From assembly GCF_001556515.1 (NCBI RefSeq), contig NZ_LSJA01000122.1:1-5287 (forward strand): DNA of 5,287 nucleotides, written 5' to 3'. A model generated the notes under the pieces. It saw only the letters and a program-made list of their open reading frames with translations. It did no database searches and was not told the origin of the DNA. Source of the DNA: Caulobacter sp. CCH9-E1 (GTDB lineage Bacteria > Pseudomonadota > Alphaproteobacteria > Caulobacterales > Caulobacteraceae). The translations under genes and the position numbers were made by a program. Positions 1-4,888 of the stretch are shown here, piece after piece (within the stretch, counting starts at the first letter, position 1; every line of letters begins with the position of its first letter).

Positions 1-55
1 AACACGCCCCAGACACCAGGCCCACATAACCCGTGCCAATCATCGCTACGCGCAT
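1..55 (-). CDS. ugd: UDP-glucose 6-dehydrogenase, N-terminal fragment cut by the window edge
   Basis: Only the first 18 codons are present, reading MRVAMIGTGYVGLVSGAC. This is the classic start of UDP-glucose/GDP-mannose dehydrogenases: beta strand 1 of the NAD-binding Rossmann fold followed by the glycine-rich GTGYVGL loop. The family oxidises UDP-glucose to UDP-glucuronate in the cytoplasm with two NAD+, supplying acidic sugars for exopolysaccharide, capsule or LPS. The ATG at 55-53 is preceded by GGGGGA, a reasonable ribosome-binding site about three bases away. It lies downstream of, and on the same strand as, the sugar transferase and galE, which fits a UDP-sugar role. A UDP-N-acetyl-mannosamine or GDP-mannose dehydrogenase has a similar N-terminus, so the substrate is not proven from 18 residues. 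Confidence 0.8.
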   Translation of the reverse strand, partial: MRVAMIGTGYVGLVSGAC

Positions 56-146
56 AGATCCCCCACACAGTCACCCGCCCAATGAATGCGGGACAAAAAG
101 TTCATAGACATTGGACACCAGCCCGCTCGCGCGAAATTTTTCGAGC

Positions 147-169
147 GACCTAGCGGTTTCTGGTGACAA
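147..169 (-). promoter_or_regulatory. Possible promoter for ugd
   Basis: On the minus strand TTGTCA (169-164) is followed after nine bases by GCTAGGTC (154-147). The second element matches seven of eight positions of the Caulobacter-type -10 consensus GCTANAWC and the first resembles a -35 box, but the spacing is slightly short. It would give a leader of roughly 85 bases to ugd. This is a pattern match only. Confidence 0.25.
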
Positions 170-190
170 TTCGACGTTCGCGAATCCGCG

Positions 191-229
191 GAAGGCGCGC
201 CCCCACTAAGTGATGGCGCGCTCCTTTTT
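191..229. terminator. GC-rich hairpin after the sugar transferase gene, T-run on the plus side
   Basis: GCGCGCC at 195-201 pairs perfectly with GGCGCGC at 215-221 across a 13-base loop, and a run of five T follows at 225-229 on the plus strand. It begins about six bases past the stop codon of the minus-strand sugar transferase, where a terminator is expected. The T-run lies on the side that would stop plus-strand transcription; a minus-strand transcript meets the A-run first and then only CTTCC. It may therefore stabilise the 3' end of the sugar transferase message, or block antisense transcription, rather than act as a standard terminator. Confidence 0.4.
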
Positions 230-234
230 GGGCT

Positions 235-906
235 TCAGTAGGCGTTGTCGGCCATCAGGAGATGCGGCACGGTCATCAGAAGGATCTTGATGTCGCCGCT
301 CAGCGTCCAGCGTTCGATATATTCGTTGTCGGCGTCGATGCGGGCGGCCATGGCTTCCACCTCGGTGGTGCCGCCGCGCAGACCCTTGATTTGGGCGAGG
401 CCGGTGAGACCGGGACGGGCGCGGAAGCGCAGGTGGTAGTTGGCGATCTGGGCGCCGTAGTGCTCGTCGTGAGCCAGCGCGTGGGGACGCGGGCCAACGA
501 TCGACATGTCGCCGCGTAGCACGTTTAGCAACTGCGGCAGCTCATCGATGCTGGTCTTGCGGATGATCCGGCCGACAGTGGTAATGCGATCGTCGTCGCG
601 CTTGGCCTGGACGACTTTGGAGCCGTTCTCCTGGCACCGCATCGAGCGGAACTTGAAGATCGTGAAGGCCTGCCCGTTCAGGCCACCCCGCGACTGACGG
701 AAGAGCACCGGACCCGGCGACTCCATCTTGATCAGGACGGCGATGAGCGCGAGCAGTGGCGCGAAGAAGAGCAAAGCGCCCCCCGCCACCAGGATGTCCA
801 TCGCTCGCTTAAGCGGATCTCTCGCGACCGGCGACGCCTGAACGGCGCGCGATAGCTGTTCCGCTGTCGGATTTGATACGATCAGCACGTGGTCCCCACC
901 AGTCAT
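235..906 (-). CDS. Polyprenyl-phosphate sugar-1-phosphate transferase (bacterial sugar transferase family), exopolysaccharide priming
   Basis: This is a priming enzyme of the bacterial sugar transferase family, which moves a sugar phosphate from a UDP-sugar to undecaprenyl phosphate at the inner membrane. With the ATG at 906 it has 223 residues: KRAMD at 33-37, one hydrophobic segment at about 38-60 (probably the re-entrant helix), SPGPVLF from 63, FKFRSM at 84-89, the catalytic Asp-Glu pair at 121-122 in SIDELPQLLNVL, SIVGPRP at 135-141 and RPGLTG at 164-169. It is the short monotopic form, lacking the multi-pass N-terminal half of WbaP-type enzymes, and resembles the PglC, PssY/PssZ and HfsE group. 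A TTG at 969 would add 21 residues, but neither start has a clear ribosome site and the extension covers an AT-rich palindrome with a promoter-like element, so I prefer the ATG. The sugar transferred cannot be told from sequence; galE upstream suggests glucose or galactose. Confidence 0.9.
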   Translation of the reverse strand: MTGGDHVLIVSNPTAEQLSRAVQASPVARDPLKRAMDILVAGGALLFFAPLLALIAVLIKMESPGPVLFRQSRGGLNGQAFTIFKFRSMRCQENGSKVVQAKRDDDRITTVGRIIRKTSIDELPQLLNVLRGDMSIVGPRPHALAHDEHYGAQIANYHLRFRARPGLTGLAQIKGLRGGTTEVEAMAARIDADNEYIERWTLSGDIKILLMTVPHLLMADNAY

Positions 907-929
907 AAGCGTTCGGGTCTTTGCCCGAT

Positions 930-953
930 GATTTAGAAAGCCTTTACTAAATC
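930..953 (-). promoter_or_regulatory. 24-bp palindrome overlapping a candidate -10 element of the sugar transferase gene
   Basis: GATTTAG at 930-936 and CTAAATC at 947-953 form a perfect seven-base inverted repeat around ten bases, and the interior AAAG/CTTT extends the symmetry. Read on the minus strand, TCTAAATC (937-930) matches seven of eight bases of the GCTANAWC -10 consensus, although no convincing -35 box precedes it. The centre lies about 35 bases upstream of the ATG at 906. The arrangement fits a repressor operator laid over a promoter; it could also form an RNA hairpin if transcription starts further upstream. Confidence 0.4.
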
Positions 954-1285
954 GAGGCGCCAGGGACAACCGCTCGCGAGGGTTGTTAACTAACCTTTTT
1001 TCGCCACCGGATGTTTTTTGCGCGATCTGGCGACATTCAGAGCCCTATTGGCGGGCGCCACACGCATGGCGGGCGGAACTGTTAAGTCTAAAAATCTTCC
1101 TTGTCGTCGGCCAATTGTGACGGAATGCACACAGAAGCACTCCGCCTCAACACGAACTTAATGGAGTTATTGGCGGCTCAGTCTCTACTGTGCTTCACAC
1201 GCTAGATCGTTCATGACGAGGGGGGCAGACAGGCTCCTCTCTAGGAGACGGTCGCGCCTCACTCACCCTCCGATCCATGCGCGAG
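954..1285. other. Intergenic region between galE and the sugar transferase, no gene seen
   Basis: Open frames on both strands here are short and show no recognisable protein or coding bias. The part at 973-1014 is unusual: an eight-base palindrome CTCGCGAG (973-980), a GTTAAC core flanked by GGTT and AACC (981-995), and T-runs at 995-1001 and 1014-1019. There is an eight-base direct repeat GGCGGGCG at 1050-1057 and 1068-1075. Nested inverted repeats lie at 1134-1196: GAAGCAC with GTGCTTC, and inside them CCGCC with GGCGG. After galE, CTCCT/AGGAG makes a five-base hairpin near 1234-1247 with no T-run, so it is a poor terminator. Confidence 0.5.
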
Positions 1286-2269
1286 TTATCTGTCAGCGGC
1301 AGCTTGAGCTTGGTGCCAGCGCCATGCGCTGGACAGAATCGCATCGAGATCGCGCGCGGGGGTCCAGCCCAGCACTCGTCGCGCCTTGGTGTTGTCAGCC
1401 ACCAGCATGGGCGCATCACCAAGGCGACGTGGCGCGACACGCAGCGGTAGCGGCTTCCCAGTAGCGCGAACAACCCCGTCGACCAACTCGCGCACGGTTG
1501 TGCCCGTCCCTGCTCCCAGATTGAACGCTTCGGAAGATCCGCCCGCCAACAACCGCTTCAGAGCCGCGACATGGGCGTCGGCCAAATCAAGCACGTGGAC
1601 ATAGTCGCGCACTGCCGTCCCATCGCGAGTGTCGTAGTCATCGCCGAAGATCGTGAAGTTCGGCCGCTGACCCAGGGCAGCCTGGATCGCAACCGGGATG
1701 GCGTGGGTCTCTGGCTCGTGCCACTCGCCAATGCGCCCCTCGGGCTCGGCGCCGGCAGCGTTGAAATAGCGCATTACCGCGCTCCTGAACCCGACGTGAC
1801 GATCGTAGTCGACTAGGACCTGCTCAACCATGAGCTTGCTGCGACCATAGGGATTTAGCGGGGCCTGAGGGTGGCGCTCGTCCATGGGTAGGATCGCCGG
1901 CTCGCCGAAGATCGCGCAAGTCGAGGAGAAAACCATGACGTTGACGTTGGCGCGACGGGCGGCCTCGATCACGGTGATGGCCCCGCCAACGTTATGGTCG
2001 TAGAAAGCGCCAGGATCTTTGACCGACTCCCCAACCTCGATGCGGCCGGCGAAATGTAAAACCGCCACGGGCGCATGAGCGGAGAACACCGCGTCCAGAT
2101 GCGCGGCGTCGCGGATATCGCCGACCACCAGCGGCCCCCACTGGACGTGCTCGCGATGGCCGTTTGACAGGTTATCGAACACGATCGGCAGAAATCCGGT
2201 CGCGGCTAGAGCCAGGCAACAATGCGACCCGACATAGCCGGCCCCGCCAGTCACTAAGATAGTCTGCAT
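1286..2269 (-). CDS. galE: UDP-glucose 4-epimerase
   Basis: GalE interconverts UDP-glucose and UDP-galactose in the cytoplasm using tightly bound NAD+. It supplies galactose donors for surface polysaccharides and serves the Leloir pathway. The 327 residues are close to the usual 330-340. Visible signatures are the Rossmann loop TGGAGYVGSH at 7-16, FDNLSNGH at 31-38, LHFAGRIEVGES at 71-82, the active-site strand VFSSTCAIFGE at 113-123, the YxxxK pair Tyr141 and Lys145 in NPYGRSKLMVE, RYFNAAGA at 167-174 and RDYVHVLDLADAH at 221-233. Thr117 takes the place of the active-site Ser, a known exchange in extended short-chain dehydrogenases. Leu289 appears to align with E. coli Tyr299, the residue that gates N-acetylated substrates, so UDP-GalNAc activity is possible but unproven. 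The ATG has a good ribosome site, CGGAGAAG, four bases upstream. No other galactose-catabolism gene is nearby, so a polysaccharide role is more likely. Confidence 0.96.
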   Translation of the reverse strand: MQTILVTGGAGYVGSHCCLALAATGFLPIVFDNLSNGHREHVQWGPLVVGDIRDAAHLDAVFSAHAPVAVLHFAGRIEVGESVKDPGAFYDHNVGGAITVIEAARRANVNVMVFSSTCAIFGEPAILPMDERHPQAPLNPYGRSKLMVEQVLVDYDRHVGFRSAVMRYFNAAGAEPEGRIGEWHEPETHAIPVAIQAALGQRPNFTIFGDDYDTRDGTAVRDYVHVLDLADAHVAALKRLLAGGSSEAFNLGAGTGTTVRELVDGVVRATGKPLPLRVAPRRLGDAPMLVADNTKARRVLGWTPARDLDAILSSAWRWHQAQAAADR

Positions 2270-2299
2270 AAACTTCTCCGAGCCGCAGAGCCACCAGCA

Positions 2300-2325
2300 G
2301 ACTTAGATATCACTACCACCGTACA
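2300..2325 (-). promoter_or_regulatory. galE: Candidate galE promoter
   Basis: Minus-strand TGTACGG (2325-2319) matches five of seven bases of the Caulobacter -35 consensus TTGACGS. Eleven bases on, TCTAAGTC (2307-2300) matches six of eight of GCTANAWC. Spacing and location agree with a start of transcription about 25 bases before the galE ATG. Upstream, GGGTAGCG is repeated at 2363-2370 and 2373-2380, exactly ten bases apart, which could be an activator site. Confidence 0.45.
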
Positions 2326-2615
2326 TCCATTCGATACGCGCCCCCTAAAAGCGGTCCGGCATGGGTAGCGGCGGGTAGCGCGGAAGTCGTGCGGAAATCC
2401 TTACAGCTGCGCTATCGAGCTCGCGGCTGCCGCCGCGAATCTCCAGGGAGAACGGCGCCCCTAGTGGAAGGACTGCCGAGAAAATCAGGGAGCAGCGTGG
2501 GCGGCACGCTTCGCACCCGCGCTCAATATGCGGATTTCAAAGTGGGACCGAAATTGGGACCGGGAAGCGAACCCAGACAAATTATCTATAAAAAACAATA
2601 AGATAAATTCGGAAA
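2326..2615. other. Intergenic region between galE and tRNA-Ser, no supported gene
   Basis: A plus-strand open frame at 2389-2601 starts with GTG and encodes a basic, unfamiliar 70-residue sequence with no ribosome site; I do not call it a gene. The tRNA-proximal part is distinctive: GGGACC occurs at 2545-2550 and 2557-2562, and the composition then turns strongly AT-rich at about 2577-2610. Downstream flanks of tRNA genes are common integration sites, so decayed element DNA is possible but not shown. Confidence 0.4.
2582..2606 (-). terminator. AT-rich hairpin and T-run downstream of tRNA-Ser
   Basis: TTATCT (2582-2587) and AGATAA (2601-2606) are a perfect six-base inverted repeat. On the minus strand the loop contains TTGTTTTTT (six T at 2595-2590). 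It starts about ten bases past the encoded CCA, where tRNA transcription should end. The stem is A/T-only and the T-run lies inside the loop, so this is not a standard intrinsic terminator. Confidence 0.3.
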
Positions 2616-2705
2616 TGGCGGTGAGAGAGGGATTCGAACCCTCGATAGAGTTTCCCCTATACACGCGTTCCAGGCGTGCGCCTTCAACCACTCGGCCACC
2701 TCACC
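2616..2705 (-). tRNA. tRNA-Ser, anticodon GGA
   Basis: The minus strand folds into a complete class II tRNA of 90 bases including an encoded 3' CCA (2618-2616) after discriminator G. The acceptor arm GGTGAGG (2705-2699) pairs with TCTCACC (2626-2620), with one G-T wobble. The anticodon arm CACGC/GCGTG encloses loop CTGGAAC, giving anticodon GGA (complement TCC at 2669-2671), which reads serine codons UCC and UCU. A long variable arm starting TATAG and ending CTATC is diagnostic for Ser/Leu/Tyr tRNAs. The T arm is GAGGG-TTCGAAT-CCCTC. It diverges from msrA. Confidence 0.97.
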
Positions 2706-2755
2706 AGCGCATTCGAGTCGAGGGTGGTTGAGACCCCCGGCGCGGGAAGGCGCGC

Positions 2756-2783
2756 AATATACTCAGGGACCGTCCCAGGGCAA
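2756..2783 (-). promoter_or_regulatory. Candidate promoter of tRNA-Ser with GC-rich discriminator
   Basis: On the minus strand TTGCCC (2783-2778) and TATATT (2761-2756) are separated by 16 bases, a good sigma-70-type pair, about 50 bases before the mature tRNA. The bases after the -10 box are GCGCGCC, the GC-rich discriminator typical of stringently controlled stable-RNA promoters. The spacer contains GGGAC-N-GTCCC (2766-2776), a perfect inverted repeat that may be incidental. Confidence 0.55.
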
Positions 2784-2813
2784 GCCAACAAAGCGCGCCT
2801 CTTCATCGCGGGG

Positions 2814-2841
2814 TGAAACCGGCGGCGCGAACGCCTATATC
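2814..2841 (+). promoter_or_regulatory. msrA: Possible promoter for msrA
   Basis: CCTATATC at 2834-2841 matches seven of eight bases of the GCTANAWC -10 consensus, about 36 bases before the msrA ATG. The only upstream partner is TGAAAC (2814-2819), a poor -35 box. Low information; listed because its position fits a short leader. Confidence 0.3.
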
Positions 2842-2877
2842 GGAGCCCAAGACATTCCAGCCTGCGAGAGGCCCGTC

Positions 2878-3543
2878 ATGCTGTCGCTGAAGAAAACCCT
2901 CGAGATGCCCACCGCCGACACGGCCCTGCCGGGTCGTCCCGAGCCGATCCCGACGGCGCAGACGCACTTCGTCAACGGCCACCCGCTGAAGGGCCCCTAT
3001 CCGGACGGCCTGGAGACCGCGATCTTCGCCATGGGCTGCTTCTGGGGCGTCGAGCGCGTGTTCTGGAAGATCCCGGGCGTCTACGTGACCGCGGCCGGCT
3101 ATGCGGGTGGGATCACCCCGAACCCCACCTATGAAGAGACCTGCACCGGCCGCACCGGCCACACCGAGGTCGTGCTGGTGGTGTTCGACCCCAAGGTCGT
3201 CACCTACGAGGCGCTGCTGAAGACCTTCTGGGAGAACCACGACCCGACCCAGGGCATGCGCCAGGGCGGCGACATCGGCACCCAATACCGTTCGGCCATC
3301 TATGTGACCAACGACGCTCAGGCCGCCGCGGCCGTGGAGTCGAAGGAAGCCTACCAGCAGGCGCTGTCGGCCAAGGGCCTGGGTCCGATCACCACCGAGA
3401 TCGCCGCCGCCGGGCCGTTCTACTTCGCCGAGGACTACCACCAGCAGTACCTAGCCAAGAACCCGAACGGCTACTGCGGCATCGGCGGCACGGGCGTCGT
3501 CTGCCCGATCGGCCTGGGTGTCGATGCAGGCGTCGAGGCCTGA
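2878..3543 (+). CDS. msrA: Peptide-methionine (S)-S-oxide reductase MsrA
   Basis: MsrA reduces the S-epimer of methionine sulfoxide in proteins and free methionine sulfoxide, repairing oxidative damage in the cytoplasm with electrons from thioredoxin. From the ATG at 2878 it has 221 residues, close to E. coli MsrA (212). The catalytic motif GCFWG is at 53-57 with nucleophile Cys54. GHTEVV (94-99), GTQYRS (134-139) and EDYHQQYL (185-192) are family signatures, and the C-terminal tail [12 protein letters not shown] carries the recycling cysteines Cys200 and Cys209, so the three-cysteine relay is intact. The open frame extends upstream to 2728, but that stretch overlaps the tRNA promoter and looks non-coding; the ATG is preceded by GAGAGG at suitable distance. 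No signal peptide is seen. The next gene starts within its stop codon, so the two are probably co-transcribed and translationally coupled. Confidence 0.96.
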   Translation: MLSLKKTLEMPTADTALPGRPEPIPTAQTHFVNGHPLKGPYPDGLETAIFAMGCFWGVERVFWKIPGVYVTAAGYAGGITPNPTYEETCTGRTGHTEVVLVVFDPKVVTYEALLKTFWENHDPTQGMRQGGDIGTQYRSAIYVTNDAQAAAAVESKEAYQQALSAKGLGPITTEIAAAGPFYFAEDYHQQYLAKNPNGYCGIGGTGVVCPIGLGVDAGVEA

Positions 3544-3896
3544 TGAGCCCTGACGCCTTCGACCGGGCGTGCCTGGCCCTGCCAGGCGCGACCCTGTCGA
3601 TCCAGTGGGGCGACGACCACGTCTTCAAGGTCGGCGGCAAGATGTTCGCCGTGCGCGGCTCGGGCGTGACCTTGGGCGGCGGCGTCTCGTTCAAGGCGTC
3701 GGACGTGGCGTTCGAAGTCCTGACCGAGTCCGGCCAAGCCGCGCCCGCGCCCTATCTGGCGCGCGCCAAATGGGTGCATTTCGCCGACCTCGACGCGCTC
3801 GACGCGGAAGAGGTCGCCGACTGGGTGACGACCGCCCACGGCCTGATCGCGGCGAAGCTGACGCGCAAGGCGCGGGCGGAGCTGGGCCTGAGCTAG
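3543..3896 (+). CDS. MmcQ/YjbR-family protein
   Basis: A small cytoplasmic protein of 117 residues, the normal length for the MmcQ/YjbR family, whose fold resembles a double-wing DNA-binding domain; its molecular function is not established. Recognisable features are LPGATLSIQWGDDHVFKVGG at 13-32, the SFKAS strand at 49-53, the LTESG and APYLARAKWVHF segment at 60-80 (the aromatic WVHF part is typical) and the helix AHGLIAAKLTRKARAEL at 98-114. Its ATG overlaps the msrA stop as TGATG, so it lies immediately downstream in the same transcript and probably depends on ribosomes ending msrA. Its TAG stop is shared in the palindrome CTAG with the converging TetR gene. A link to oxidative repair is suggested only by position. 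Confidence 0.88.
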   Translation: MSPDAFDRACLALPGATLSIQWGDDHVFKVGGKMFAVRGSGVTLGGGVSFKASDVAFEVLTESGQAAPAPYLARAKWVHFADLDALDAEEVADWVTTAHGLIAAKLTRKARAELGLS

Positions 3897-4522
3897 GCCC
3901 GCGCCAGCCCCCGCAACGCCATCGCCTCGATCGCCTGCAACAGTCGCTCGTTGGTGAGACCGGGGGTCTGCGGCGTCCACTTGACCAACCAGATCAGCAT
4001 GCCGACCAGCAGCTGCACCACCAGCGGCGGCTCGCAGGGCGCGATGGTGCCGTCGGCCACGCCCTCCTCCAGAAAGCGCTCCAGCGTCTTGCGGAGCTCG
4101 GCGGTGCGCGTCTCGATCGCCTCGCGCTGGACATCGTCCAGATACGAGTTGTCGCCGAAATAGAGCTGCGGACCATTGTCGACCGCATCGTCTAGAACCG
4201 CGCGGAAGATTCGCCGAAGCTTGCAGAGGCCGCTCCCGCCCGCGGCGTCGACCGCCAGCAGGATGGCCTCGAACCGGTCCAGGGACTGATGATGGCCCGC
4301 GAAGGCCAGGGCCTGCTTGTTCGGGAAGTAGTAGTAGAGCGCCGCGTCGCGCAGATCGAGCGCGGCGGCGATGTCGGTCATCGTCGCGGCCGCGAAGCCC
4401 TTGGCGTTGATGATCTCGATGGCGGCGCGCAGGATCGCCTCGCGCTTCCTCAGGGACTTCTGGCTCTGCGCCAGAGGCCTGATGTCTTCCGCCGGCGTCA
4501 GGGGTTCCCCCGCCCTCGACAA
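3893..4522 (-). CDS. TetR/AcrR-family transcriptional regulator
   Basis: A one-component DNA-binding regulator of 209 residues. The N-terminal three-helix domain runs from about 26 to 73: REAILRAAIEIINAKGFAAAT, then the helix-turn-helix TMTDIAAALDLRDAALYYYF (47-66) and NKQAL, a strong match to the TetR_N pattern. The rest is helical and divergent, as expected for a ligand-binding, dimerising domain; a hydrophobic helix VVQLLVGMLIWLVKW lies at 168-182. The start is a TTG at 4522-4520, chosen because GGAGGAG sits six bases upstream, a near-ideal ribosome site; no ATG lies nearby in frame. Such regulators usually repress themselves and a neighbour. The divergent neighbour is a TonB-dependent receptor, and the gap between them carries inverted repeats that could be operators. 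The ligand is unknown. Confidence 0.92.
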   Translation of the reverse strand: MSRAGEPLTPAEDIRPLAQSQKSLRKREAILRAAIEIINAKGFAAATMTDIAAALDLRDAALYYYFPNKQALAFAGHHQSLDRFEAILLAVDAAGGSGLCKLRRIFRAVLDDAVDNGPQLYFGDNSYLDDVQREAIETRTAELRKTLERFLEEGVADGTIAPCEPPLVVQLLVGMLIWLVKWTPQTPGLTNERLLQAIEAMALRGLARA

Positions 4523-4617
4523 TGGTCGCTCCTCCGCCCGGCGCGCTTGATTCTGCGTCCAGCGATCACCGGTCTGCCAAGCTCTCCCCTAACGGCAACG
4601 CAATCAATCGGATAATT

Positions 4618-4652
4618 TCTAACTTGCACTAGAATATCGAGAGCATGTTAGA
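4618..4652. promoter_or_regulatory. Inverted repeat TCTAAC-N23-GTTAGA with promoter-like boxes; possible TetR operator
   Basis: A perfect six-base inverted repeat spans 35 bases in the AT-rich part of the divergent gap. On the plus strand TTGCAC (4624-4629) and TTAGAT (4648-4653) lie 18 bases apart, a passable sigma-70-type pair directed at the receptor, and the right arm overlaps the -10 box. A TetR dimer bound here could repress the receptor. Arms this short occur by chance, so this remains a candidate. Confidence 0.3.
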
Positions 4653-4820
4653 TTTCTCCTTGGCTCAGCACGGGATGCAAGACCGTGCAGGCTTGGGGCA
4701 AAAAATGACGGACAACGTCCGCATCCACGTTCCGGCTCTTCCGACCGCCATGCGCGGCCCGAACGGCCGGCCGAGGCCGCCCTTACCCAACGTCAAGAAA
4801 GCCGCCCTTTCCTCCAGGAA

Positions 4821-4843
4821 CTCCGGTCAAGCTCGAACCGGAG
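4821..4843 (+). promoter_or_regulatory. Seven-base GC-rich hairpin in the receptor leader
   Basis: CTCCGGT (4821-4827) and ACCGGAG (4837-4843) are perfectly complementary around a nine-base loop, ending 33 bases before the ribosome-binding site. It is the strongest symmetric element of the gap and could be an operator half-site pair or an RNA stem affecting message stability. No T-run follows, so it is not an intrinsic terminator. Confidence 0.35.
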
Positions 4844-4888
4844 CGGGAAGAGGCGCGCATAAAAATAAAACACATCAGGGAGTTACAT

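Larger units (their letters stand above)
4523..4888. other. Divergent control region between the TetR and receptor genes
   Basis: No convincing gene is present: the open frame at 4645-4974 runs into the receptor's coding region in another frame and has no ribosome site. The region holds a series of inverted repeats: TCTAAC/GTTAGA (4618-4652), GCACGG/CCGTGC (4668-4673 and 4683-4688, nine-base loop), CGGAC/GTCCG (4709-4721, three-base loop), overlapping GGCC palindromes (4755-4779) and CTCCGGT/ACCGGAG (4821-4843). The stretch at 4600-4660 is AT-rich compared with its surroundings, as expected for promoters. The receptor leader just before the ATG is A-rich (4860-4870) and carries the ribosome site AGGGAG at 4877-4882. 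Confidence 0.5.

Noticed and set aside
121..147. CGCTCG/CGAGCG inverted repeat in the ugd leader
   Set aside because: Six-base arms in GC-rich DNA with a 12-base loop and no T-run; likely chance.
1213..1473. Short frames on both strands around the galE 3' end
   Set aside because: Both overlap the galE terminus in other frames and lack coding features.
2389..2601. Plus-strand GTG-started 70-residue frame before the tRNA
   Set aside because: No ribosome site, no recognisable domain and it follows an in-frame stop closely; kept only as a possible remnant.
2528..2731. Plus-strand 67-residue open frame containing REGFEPSI
   Set aside because: It is the antisense translation of the tRNA-Ser gene, a well-known spurious protein.
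2728..2877. Upstream 50-codon extension of msrA
   Set aside because: It covers the divergent tRNA promoter, has no MsrA similarity, and the ATG at 2878 has a better ribosome site.
2803..3441. 212-residue minus-strand frame opposite msrA
   Set aside because: Low-complexity Gly/Val/Arg-rich product typical of the antisense of a GC-rich gene; msrA is unmistakable.
3471..3980. 169-residue minus-strand frame across msrA, MmcQ/YjbR and TetR ends
   Set aside because: Spans three real genes in shadow frames and shows no domain.
3569..4195. 208-residue plus-strand frame
   Set aside because: Arg-rich frameshift shadow of the MmcQ/YjbR gene continuing antisense to TetR.
4661..4679. Sigma-54-like TGGC...TGCA
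   Set aside because: The GG to GC distance is 13 bases instead of the required ten.
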